NCBI GenBank assembly: GCA_008501545.1
Contig: QQUM01000123.1
Span: 1 to 5,985 of the forward strand
DNA from: Calditrichota bacterium
GTDB lineage: Bacteria; Zhuqueibacterota; Zhuqueibacteria; Zhuqueibacterales; Geothermadaptataceae
Reading direction: 5' to 3'
Length of the DNA stretch: 5,985 nucleotides
This document shows positions 1 to 5,845 of this stretch, in pieces; position 1 is the stretch's first letter, and every line of letters begins with the position of its first letter. Under the pieces are notes generated by a model. It was not told the DNA's origin. It worked only from the letters and a program-made list of their open reading frames with translations, and made no database searches. The position numbers were made by a program, and so were the translations under genes.

Positions 1-186
1 CACGAAAACTCGGAAATTATCGGTCTGTTTCGTCCGGACATGATAAAACTGCTCGAACGCAAGCCTCGACTTGGGAATAAATTTTTATTTCGTCTTGCAT
101 CACTGCTTGGAAAAAGGTTGGTGAAAATCAATAAAGAAAATAAAGAATTGCGCACACAATTAGAAAAATCACAGATTTTACTCTGA
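1..186 (+). CDS. Probable cyclic-nucleotide-binding-domain protein, C-terminal end (partial)
   Basis: The reading frame is open from the first base and ends at TGA 184-186, giving the last 61 residues of a protein that begins outside the window. The stretch 'EIIGLFRPDMIKLLERKPRLG' followed by 'LASLLGKRLVKINKENKELR' resembles the end of a Crp/Fnr-type cyclic-nucleotide-binding domain, where the last beta-strand leads into the long C-helix; many stand-alone domains of this type carry a similar 'FRPDL..L......LG' segment. The tail is basic and polar, like a short coiled coil, and no DNA-binding helix-turn-helix follows. A ligand-binding regulatory protein without its own DNA-binding domain therefore fits better than a classical Crp regulator. 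The stop lies 2 bp before the next ATG, so the two genes are probably translationally coupled. Family assignment rests on pattern recognition of a short fragment. Confidence 0.5.
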   Translation, partial: HENSEIIGLFRPDMIKLLERKPRLGNKFLFRLASLLGKRLVKINKENKELRTQLEKSQILL

Positions 187-188
187 CT

Positions 189-1286
189 ATGGCGCATTCC
201 CCGCAACAGCTCAAGCAGCCCCTCGATTTTCACTTCACACCGTGGAAAAATCCTGCAAATATCAAGCTCATATTTCCGCTGATTATGGGTGTGCTGGTTA
301 TCTCTTTACTCAGCTATTTCAGCACTTTTTTCTTTATCTTGGTCCTGACGTTGCTCTTTACTGCCGTGCTGCGACCGGTCGTTTTCCACTTTGAGAAACG
401 GGGTTTTAATCCGGTGGGCGCAATGATTCTCGTTTATCTTCTTTTTATCGCGCTCCTTTTCCTGCTTTTCATCGTGCTTGCACCGCAGGTCTCAGAACAG
501 TTGCGCGAGATGACCCAACTCGAGCGGCAACTCAGATTAAATAGCGGACAGCACGCGATTGAAAAGTTTATTTCGTTCTTCGCCGCCAAGATAGACTTTC
601 TGGATTCTCCGGATTTGCAGCAACGGTTAGCAAAACAATATTTTGTGGTTTTCCTTCGCTTTCTTCGGGGGGCTGTTGCATTCTCATCGACGATTCTGCT
701 CTCCCCGATAAACCTGTTCATTCTTGGATTAGCGATATTTTTTTTACTCAAAGATGGCATGCAACTCCAAAGGCAAATCATTTCCGCGCTGCCGAACCGT
801 TTTCTGGAGTTTTCAACACTCGCTTTTGATAACATCGTTGATACACTTGCGCGATATTTTCGCGTTCACTTCATCGTGCTCGTTTCTTGTACCGTAATTT
901 ACAGTTTTTCTTTTCATTGGCTTGGATTGCCCTACTCTATTCTGCTTGGTTTTATTGCTGGTTTTGCCTGTACAATTCCCTATTTTGGACCAGTGATAGG
1001 TGCACTACCGGCATCGCTTGTTGGGCTTTACTCTTTTAAAACCAGTGCTGTTCTTTTTGTTTTGATCGGTTTGTTTGCAGCGGTCCATTTTATTAACATG
1101 CTTGTTCTGAGGAAGCAACACGAGAGTATTTCTCACGGCATCTCACCATTTTATACACTGCTCATTTTACTTGTCTGTTACACGATTTGGGGATTTTGGG
1201 GACTATTTTTTGCTATCCCTTTGGCTATTTGCCTTGTAACCATTTTTAAACAGCTGATGTGGGGAATTCAAAATTTCCATTTTTAA
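189..1286 (+). CDS. AI-2E family (PerM/UPF0118) membrane permease
   Basis: This 365-residue protein of the inner membrane has the size and layout of the AI-2E transporter family. Hydrophobic segments lie at about residues 27-62 (two close helices), 76-98, 165-187, 226-243, 250-280, 286-307 and 320-352. A polar, probably extramembrane stretch at about 99-160 separates the N-terminal pair from the rest, as is usual for the family. The best signature is 'CTIPYFGPVIGALPA' at 261-275, matching the family's IPY-G-P loop; the C-terminal 'WGFWGLFFAIPLA' at 334-346 matches the conserved WG..G...A.P motif. Members export autoinducer-2 (TqsA) or act in ion or pH homeostasis, so the substrate cannot be read from sequence. 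The ATG follows the preceding stop by 2 bp and has no clear Shine-Dalgarno, which suggests coupling. pyrE begins 13 bp downstream. Confidence 0.88.
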   Translation: MAHSPQQLKQPLDFHFTPWKNPANIKLIFPLIMGVLVISLLSYFSTFFFILVLTLLFTAVLRPVVFHFEKRGFNPVGAMILVYLLFIALLFLLFIVLAPQVSEQLREMTQLERQLRLNSGQHAIEKFISFFAAKIDFLDSPDLQQRLAKQYFVVFLRFLRGAVAFSSTILLSPINLFILGLAIFFLLKDGMQLQRQIISALPNRFLEFSTLAFDNIVDTLARYFRVHFIVLVSCTVIYSFSFHWLGLPYSILLGFIAGFACTIPYFGPVIGALPASLVGLYSFKTSAVLFVLIGLFAAVHFINMLVLRKQHESISHGISPFYTLLILLVCYTIWGFWGLFFAIPLAICLVTIFKQLMWGIQNFHF

Positions 1287-1287
1287 C

Positions 1288-1292
1288 GGAGA
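1288..1292 (+). promoter_or_regulatory. Shine-Dalgarno of pyrE
   Basis: GGAGA lies 7 bases before the ATG at 1300, inside the 13-bp gap after the permease stop. It supports this start for pyrE and shows that this organism uses Shine-Dalgarno sites for at least some genes. Confidence 0.7.
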
Positions 1293-1299
1293 ATCTTCG

Positions 1300-1815
1300 A
1301 TGACTAAAGAAAATTTGGCCCGGAAGATAAAAGAAAAATGCTATCTGACAGGATCATTTAAACTGCGTTCAGGCTTAACAAGCCATTTTTATTGGGATAA
1401 ATACCGTTTTGAAAGCGACCCGATTCTTTTGCGGCAAATTGTAAAACAGATGGCAGAATTGTTGCCGAATGAATACGATCGTTTAGCAGGATTAGAGTTG
1501 GGTGGCGTGCCCATCGCTACGGTGTTGTCACAAATCACCGGAAAGCCAACGCTTTTTGTTCGAAAGGAAGCGAAAAACTACGGCACGTGCAATTTGGCCG
1601 AGGGTGGATTTGGCCCGCGGGAAAAACTGGTCGTAGTGGAAGATGTAATTACAACTGCCGGACAGGTTTGTACATCAATTGCACAATTGCGGGACCTGGA
1701 TTTTGAAATTGAACACGTTGTCTGCGCCATCGACCGACAACAGGGGGGCGGAGAAAAGATTGCACAGCTGGGGTGTCAGTTATCTGCTGTTTTTACGTTG
1801 GATGAATTAGAGTAA
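1300..1815 (+). CDS. pyrE: Orotate phosphoribosyltransferase (short form)
   Basis: The enzyme joins orotate to PRPP to make orotidine 5'-monophosphate, the fifth step of de novo pyrimidine synthesis, in the cytoplasm. The 171-residue protein has the family landmarks in order: the N-terminal orotate-contact segment 'SGLTSHFYWDKYRFESD' (24-40), 'GLELGGVPIA' (64-73), the catalytic-loop region 'FVRKEAKNYGT' (86-96) with R88, K89 and K92, and the PRPP-binding loop 'VVVEDVITTAGQ' (111-122) with the acidic pair E114-D115. The length is below the roughly 210 residues of the E. coli enzyme but normal for the short forms seen in many bacteria and archaea. Two small deviations: the loop histidine of E. 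coli PyrE is a tyrosine here (Y94), and the PRPP loop ends TTAGQ rather than TTGGS. A related purine or pyrimidine PRTase is the alternative, but the N-terminal segment favours PyrE. No other pyrimidine gene is visible in the window. Confidence 0.85.
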   Translation: MTKENLARKIKEKCYLTGSFKLRSGLTSHFYWDKYRFESDPILLRQIVKQMAELLPNEYDRLAGLELGGVPIATVLSQITGKPTLFVRKEAKNYGTCNLAEGGFGPREKLVVVEDVITTAGQVCTSIAQLRDLDFEIEHVVCAIDRQQGGGEKIAQLGCQLSAVFTLDELE

Positions 1816-1849
1816 ACGCAGACCACCTATAACAAAAATCGGATAAAAA

Positions 1850-1880
1850 AAGCGGGACCGGCATTTTGCCCGTCCCGCTT
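1850..1880 (-). terminator. Rho-independent terminator of the propeller gene, between convergent genes
   Basis: A stem of nine pairs (AAGCGGGAC at 1850-1858 with GTCCCGCTT at 1872-1880) continues after one C-C mismatch (1859/1871) into four more pairs (GGCA with TGCC) and closes on a TTT loop at 1864-1866. On the minus strand the stem runs directly into seven Ts (complement of the A-run at 1845-1851), 28 bp past the stop of the propeller gene: a strong intrinsic terminator for that gene. On the plus strand the stem is followed by CTTGTCGCTT, a poor T-tract, so it may only weakly end the pyrE transcript. Confidence 0.85.
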
Positions 1881-1908
1881 GTCGCTTCAGCAGACAGGAT
1901 GTGCTGGC

Positions 1909-4488
1909 TTATTCCAGTATCAGCGCCCGCCTTACTTGAGTTTGCATTCCCGTTATAATTTGGAAAAAATAGATACCCGGACTAACCAAATGTGATTTTT
2001 CATCACGGCCGTCCCAGGCGATTTTATGCAGACCTGCTCCCTTTTGTGTTGCTACGAGTGTTCGTACTCGCTGGCCTAAAATGTTGTACACGGCAATGTT
2101 CACTGACTCGGTGCGTGGCAAATTTAAATCGATTTGTACGCGTCGGCTTGGGTTGTTTGCCTGATTTAAGGAAAAGGGATTGGGATAGGCATTCGACAAA
2201 GTGTAGCTCAGGTCATTTTGCAGCCCGGCTTCGTGAACCGATGTTTGTCCGGCTTGCTTCGTGTGCAGAATAAATCCCTCTGCTCCAACTGAACCCGCCG
2301 CCCAGCCGGTGCTGGCATCGTTGAAATACAGACGAAAAAGTGGATTTGTGGTGCCACTTGGCTGCACAGTCCAGTTCTCCCCGCCATTGTTGGTGAAGAG
2401 AATCGTTCCGTTAGTGCCGCAAATGTAGCCGGTTTGTGCATCGATAAAATCGACATCGTACAGGGTAAATGAAACCGGCGATTGCACCGTGCGCCAGGTT
2501 TTACCGGCATCACTGCTTTTGCGAATTAAACCCAACGCGCCCACCACGATGGCTGTATTCTGGTCGAGGAATTCCACGGCAAAAAAGTCGTCGTTTGTTT
2601 CATCAATCGCCCAGTCAGCATCGATTGTCGTCCACGAATCGCCACCATTTTCTGAACGCGAAATCAATCCGCGCATTCCGACGGCGAGGCCGACCTGGCT
2701 ATTGGCAAAGGCGACATCTTCATAATCGTAGCCATTGATGGGATCATTGTCGTCGCCGGTGCCTTGAATTTTCTGCCAGCTTGAGCCGCCGTTGGCCGAT
2801 TTGAAAATGAAACCGGCATGCCCGACAAACCAGCCGTTGTTATCATCGAGAAAAAAGATCGCCCGGCCACTGTGTTTCTCGGCATTTGTTGCACCCTTGC
2901 TCCACGAGGCGCCGTTGCTGCTGTTTAAAAACACGCCGTACTGTCCTACGATTACGGAACTGCCGGAAGGTTTATGATCCAATCCGTGAATCCAGTCTTT
3001 CATGCCACTTGTGGACACCTCACTCCATGAGGAGCCGCCGTCCGTGGTGCGGACAACTTTCCCCTTGGATGTTGCAAGTCCGTTGTTGGCATCGGAAAAG
3101 CTGATATCAAAAAGGGTTTCAACGCCATCCGGAACCGGCTGTTCAGTCCAAAGCGATGATTCGGGCGATTCATTTTTTTGTACATCGCCGCTGAGGCAAT
3201 AGACTTTGCCGTCACCCAAAGCGACGAAAATTTCTCCATCAACCAGAGCGGGTGAGCAGAACGTTTTATATCCATACCGGGAAATGCCGTCCTGATCACC
3301 GCGGTAGAAATGGTATTCGAGCACTGTGTTCCCGGTTTCCAGGTTGTTGAAAAGCAGGGTACCGTATTTGTCGACGCCACCAACCAGGCAGGCGCCAGCG
3401 GTTTTCCCAATAACCGGTGCACAGGCCCAGGGATCGCTGCGATTGCCGTATTTTGTCATGAATTCCCGTGTAAAAGTAGCGAACCAGATTTCAGAATTAG
3501 CCGAGAAACCGTAGCCACCACCACGTTCTTCTTTGACGCCATCGCTGAGGGCGACATAAATACCGTCATCTTCGGAGACTGCAATTCCGCCACCGCCCTG
3601 GTTCGGTTCGATATCGCGTGAACCGAAGTTTTGCCAGACTTCACTGCCGTCGGCGAGTTTGTAAGCACGGGTTTGTTCCAGCGTGCCGGTGATGGCGTAC
3701 TGGCTGGTCAATGCAATGGTCATGCGGATGTCGAGACCATTTTTTTCCCAGAAAAGCTGCCCGGATTCGGCATTCACCGCAACAAGGCTGTTTGCCACAG
3801 GTTCTTTTAGATTGTAGGATGAACCAGATGTGTAAACGAGCGTATTGCCACTTTTTGCAACGTGTGCCAATACGCCGGTTTGGCCATTGGAATAGTCCCA
3901 CTGTTTCGTGCCGGTGGTTTTGTCCAAACATGTGAGTGTGCTGCCACCAACATAATAAAGTTTGCTGCCATCGACGATTGCACTCCAGGATTTGCCGCCG
4001 GTGGGGCTGGTGTATTGCCATTTTTCAGTTTTGTCTGTCGCACTGATGGCGATCATTTTTCCATTACCGCCGGGCAGATACAATATGCCGCTGTCATAGG
4101 TTAAGCCGTAATCACCACCGGATAGTGCAGAATTTTCATAGTGTGATGACCAGTAGGTACTGCCATCACGCTGATTAAAAGCGTAAATGCGATTGATCCA
4201 GCGTACATAAACAACACCCTCTGCTACGATGACTTGCGATGAGCCCAAAGTCTCATCTTGATTTTCCTCACCCGGGTCAACGATTTTTGCATGCCATTTT
4301 TCATGTACATTGATAGTCGGAATCCAGGCATCCGTGAATCCGCTTCGTTTTATGTCGGCTTTGAAGGATGTATTTTGGGTGCCTGCATTGATTGCTGGAA
4401 TCAATATCATGCTAAAGAGGAGCGCGTTTACCAGCTTTGTTATCTGTTTGTAACTATCCAGTTTTATTGGTGTTCGATTTTTTTTCAT
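1909..4488 (-). CDS. Secreted double beta-propeller protein (PQQ-like plus BNR/Ycf48-like) with type IX sorting domain
   Basis: From ATG 4488 the product is 859 residues. A basic N-terminus (several K/R among residues 2-18) leads into the hydrophobic 'LVNALLFSMILIPAINA' (19-35), a signal peptide probably cut after A35. Residues about 94-435 hold PQQ/quinoprotein-type blades, each with an 'A....TG...W' end (W113, W157, W197, W247, W285) and further weaker ones to 'GKVYCLSG'. Residues about 445-750 hold seven BNR/Ycf48-type repeats spaced about 40 residues; six carry an Asp-box such as 'SANGGSSW' or 'TNNGGENW' (W488, 529, 571, 619, 665, 706) and the seventh (about 738-748) has lost its tryptophan. 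Residues about 763-859 match a type IX type A sorting domain: 'YPNPF' (768-772), 'YNILGQRVRTL', 'WDGRD', 'PGIYFF'. Extracellular release or surface attachment is likely; binding partner or enzymatic role is unknown. The frame stays open upstream to a TTG at 4536, but starting there would put 16 polar residues before the signal peptide. Neither start has a clear Shine-Dalgarno. Confidence 0.85.
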   Translation of the reverse strand: MKKNRTPIKLDSYKQITKLVNALLFSMILIPAINAGTQNTSFKADIKRSGFTDAWIPTINVHEKWHAKIVDPGEENQDETLGSSQVIVAEGVVYVRWINRIYAFNQRDGSTYWSSHYENSALSGGDYGLTYDSGILYLPGGNGKMIAISATDKTEKWQYTSPTGGKSWSAIVDGSKLYYVGGSTLTCLDKTTGTKQWDYSNGQTGVLAHVAKSGNTLVYTSGSSYNLKEPVANSLVAVNAESGQLFWEKNGLDIRMTIALTSQYAITGTLEQTRAYKLADGSEVWQNFGSRDIEPNQGGGGIAVSEDDGIYVALSDGVKEERGGGYGFSANSEIWFATFTREFMTKYGNRSDPWACAPVIGKTAGACLVGGVDKYGTLLFNNLETGNTVLEYHFYRGDQDGISRYGYKTFCSPALVDGEIFVALGDGKVYCLSGDVQKNESPESSLWTEQPVPDGVETLFDISFSDANNGLATSKGKVVRTTDGGSSWSEVSTSGMKDWIHGLDHKPSGSSVIVGQYGVFLNSSNGASWSKGATNAEKHSGRAIFFLDDNNGWFVGHAGFIFKSANGGSSWQKIQGTGDDNDPINGYDYEDVAFANSQVGLAVGMRGLISRSENGGDSWTTIDADWAIDETNDDFFAVEFLDQNTAIVVGALGLIRKSSDAGKTWRTVQSPVSFTLYDVDFIDAQTGYICGTNGTILFTNNGGENWTVQPSGTTNPLFRLYFNDASTGWAAGSVGAEGFILHTKQAGQTSVHEAGLQNDLSYTLSNAYPNPFSLNQANNPSRRVQIDLNLPRTESVNIAVYNILGQRVRTLVATQKGAGLHKIAWDGRDEKSHLVSPGIYFFQIITGMQTQVRRALILE

Positions 4489-4551
4489 CTTACAATTTTT
4501 GCTTTCGTATGTGTAATCGGATTTGGGCGGATTCAAAATATTTTGTTTGTT

Positions 4552-4557
4552 ATTATA
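4552..4557 (-). promoter_or_regulatory. Possible -10 box of the propeller gene
   Basis: Read on the minus strand these bases are TATAAT, a perfect sigma-70-type -10 hexamer, 63 bp upstream of the ATG at 4488 in an A/T-rich stretch. No good -35 hexamer is seen at 16-18 bp spacing; those positions (4574-4581) fall inside the neighbouring palindromic element. In an A/T-rich region a TATAAT can occur by chance. Confidence 0.3.
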
Positions 4558-4568
4558 GATTATTTCTT

Positions 4569-4659
4569 AGCGTCATTCCGGCGATCTTTCAGCCGGAATC
4601 CACCATTAGATGAGGCTAATAGACATGGATTCCGTCTAAAAACTTGACGGAATGACGCT
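4569..4659. repeat. Compound palindromic element (MITE- or REP-like), 91 bp
   Basis: The ends are perfect 12-bp inverted repeats, AGCGTCATTCCG (4569-4580) and CGGAATGACGCT (4648-4659). Inside are further pairings: ATTCCGGC (4575-4582) with GCCGGAAT (4592-4599); ATTCCGTC (4629-4636) with GACGGAAT (4646-4653); CGGAATCCA (4594-4602) with TGGATTCCG (4626-4634); and ATTAG (4605-4609) with CTAAT (4616-4620). The element can fold either as one long rod (12+9+5 pairs) or as three separate hairpins. The motif GTCATTCCGGC...GCCGGAATCCA resembles palindromic intergenic repeats that recur in many bacterial genomes. No transposase gene and no clear target-site duplication are seen. A non-autonomous mobile element or RAYT-type REP is the likely identity; copy number cannot be judged from one copy. 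Confidence 0.7.
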
Positions 4660-4960
4660 TTGCCCGGTGGACTATGCTTTATGAATTTATCGACGCCATT
4701 GTCGCAAATGAACAGCTTTATAGGCAAACGCAATGCCGGAAATTTTGCAAAAGCGCGGGTTACCGCTTGCGATGTTGTGATTTTAGCGTTATTATTTTTG
4801 TGAGCGCAGCACGAGAAAACGAAATTTGATCATCATGCAATCAGCCAACAAGGCGCTGGTCATCGATTCAAAAAACACGAAGTAGCGTTCCCCCTTGTGG
4901 GGAAAATATGTATAGATTCAAAGTAGTACCAAAATTTACATGAAAAACTGAAACTTAGCC
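4660..4960. other. Intergenic stretch without a recognisable gene
   Basis: About 300 bp between the two palindromic elements. Two short overlapping plus-strand frames (4674-4829, 51 codons; 4681-4803, 40 codons) have no clear Shine-Dalgarno and no recognisable product. A small hairpin, TTCCCC (4888-4893) with GGGGAA (4899-4904) around a 5-base loop, has no T-tract and is not a terminator. TATTTTTG at 4793-4800 fits the Bacteroidota -7 pattern TAnnTTTG, but the nearest upstream TTG (4775-4777) is only 15 bp away, so it is weak evidence of a promoter for the symporter gene. I see nothing else that can be supported. Confidence 0.4.
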
Positions 4961-5040
4961 AGGTGCGACGCACTTCATACCGAAGATCCCAAGCATCATC
5001 AATGATTTGCAGGCCTATCGGAAAGAAGTGCGTCGCACCT
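4961..5040. repeat. 80-bp palindromic element with perfect 16-bp arms in the symporter leader
   Basis: AGGTGCGACGCACTTC (4961-4976) is repeated as its exact reverse complement at 5025-5040. Each arm also holds a smaller palindrome, GTGCG-N-CGCAC, centred at 4968 and 5033, 65 bp apart. The interior can extend the fold: CCGA (4980-4983) pairs with TCGG (5018-5021), and GC plus ATCA (4993-4998) pair with TGAT plus GC (5003-5006, 5009-5010) around a TCAA loop. The element ends 2 bp before the Shine-Dalgarno of the symporter gene, so any transcript starting upstream would carry a large hairpin next to its ribosome binding site. There is no T-tract, so it is not a terminator. Two readings are possible: a small mobile repeat inserted in the leader, or a pair of operators for a dimeric regulator. 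Confidence 0.7.
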
Positions 5041-5042
5041 TT

Positions 5043-5048
5043 AAGGAG
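5043..5048 (+). promoter_or_regulatory. Shine-Dalgarno of the symporter gene
   Basis: AAGGAG lies 5 bases before ATG 5054 and fixes that start. It begins just after the right arm of the 80-bp palindrome, leaving the site single-stranded if the hairpin forms. Confidence 0.75.
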
Positions 5049-5053
5049 AGCGA

Positions 5054-5845
5054 ATGCAAGGTTCAGAAATTTCCTACAACCGCAGACAAAAAATCGGTTT
5101 ATTGCTCGGCCCGGTGCTTTTTCTGCTGATTCTTGTGCTCCCTGTTCCGCAATCGATGCGCCCGGAAGCCTGGCACACTGCAGCGATCGCACTCCTTATG
5201 GCGGTGTGGTGGATGACTGAACCCATTCCCATCCCTGCCACCGCTTTGCTCCCGATGGTTTTGCTGCCGTTTTTCGGCATCAGCACGATGCAGGAAGCGG
5301 CACAGTCGTATGCGCATCCTTTGGTTTATCTTTTTATGGGCGGATTTATTTTGGCGCTCGGCATGCGGGAATGGAACCTGCATAAACGTATTGCGCTTTT
5401 GGTGATTAAAAAAATTGGCACCGGACCAAAGCAAATTATTGCAGGCTTCATGATCGCTGCTGCTTTTCTGAGCATGTGGGTCAGCAACACTGCCACGACG
5501 ATGATGATGTTGCCGATCGCCCTGCCGATCATCGAACTGGCACAAATGCGTGAACAGGGTGACCAAAACCAGGTTGATAATTTTGCCATCGCTTTGCTTT
5601 TGGGCATTGCTTACGCCTGTAGTATCGGTGGAATCGGCACACTCATCGGTACGCCACCAAATGCTTTCCTCGCCAGTTTTATGGACCAAACATATGGTAT
5701 CCAAATCGGTTTTGGACAATGGATGCTGATGGGGCTGCCGGTGGTCATTATGGTATTACCACTCATTTATATTCGTATGACCAAATTTCTTTTCAAAATC
5801 GTGTTGAAAAACCTCGGCATGGGGAGTGAGGTCATCGTAACGTAA
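5054..5845 (+). CDS. DASS/SLC13-family sodium-coupled carboxylate symporter, N-terminal part ended by a premature stop
   Basis: The 263 residues match the first half of divalent anion:Na+ symporters, which bring succinate, citrate or related carboxylates across the inner membrane. Visible landmarks: a first membrane helix at about 13-31; 'WWMTEPIPIPATALLPMVL' (52-70); 'LFMGGFILALGMREWNLHKR' (93-112); the first SNT ion/substrate motif in 'SMWVSNTATTMMMLPIALP' (140-158, S144-N145-T146); and 'GGIGTLIGTPPNAF' (192-205). Full members have about 460-600 residues and a second SNT motif in the C-terminal half, which is missing here. The TAA at 5843-5845 sits where relatives usually have E or Q in a segment like 'EVI..ELKKLG.IS', and family-like sequence resumes in the same frame. 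As written the product lacks half the transport core and is very unlikely to work. A sequencing error at one base would restore it. Substrate cannot be assigned. Confidence 0.85.
   Translation: MQGSEISYNRRQKIGLLLGPVLFLLILVLPVPQSMRPEAWHTAAIALLMAVWWMTEPIPIPATALLPMVLLPFFGISTMQEAAQSYAHPLVYLFMGGFILALGMREWNLHKRIALLVIKKIGTGPKQIIAGFMIAAAFLSMWVSNTATTMMMLPIALPIIELAQMREQGDQNQVDNFAIALLLGIAYACSIGGIGTLIGTPPNAFLASFMDQTYGIQIGFGQWMLMGLPVVIMVLPLIYIRMTKFLFKIVLKNLGMGSEVIVT

Noticed and set aside
434..835. Minus-strand frame of 133 codons within the permease gene
   Set aside because: It is antisense to a confident membrane protein, with a composition typical of a shadow frame.
4489..4536. TTG at 4536 as start of the propeller gene
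   Set aside because: It would add 16 polar residues before a good signal peptide and has no Shine-Dalgarno; the ATG at 4488 places the signal peptide correctly.
4258..4647. Plus-strand frame of 129 codons crossing the start of the propeller gene
   Set aside because: It is antisense to the signal peptide and N-terminus of a well-supported gene and runs into the palindromic element; no family resemblance.
4674..4829. Short intergenic frames (51 codons, and 40 codons at 4681-4803) as possible small proteins
   Set aside because: They overlap each other in different frames and have no clear Shine-Dalgarno and no recognisable motifs; lengths are compatible with chance.
4888..4904. CCCC/GGGG hairpin as a terminator
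   Set aside because: The stem is only six pairs and no T-tract follows on either strand.
4961..5040. Riboswitch or CRISPR repeat pair
   Set aside because: The arms are inverted rather than direct repeats, there is only one pair, and no known aptamer core or expression-platform terminator is seen.
5099..5719. Minus-strand frame of 206 codons opposite the symporter
   Set aside because: The plus strand has clear DASS motifs over the same bases; the antisense product is rich in H, R and Q without recognisable motifs.
5843..5845. TAA reassigned as a sense codon
   Set aside because: The permease, pyrE and the propeller gene all end at TAA in sensible places, so TAA is a normal stop here.
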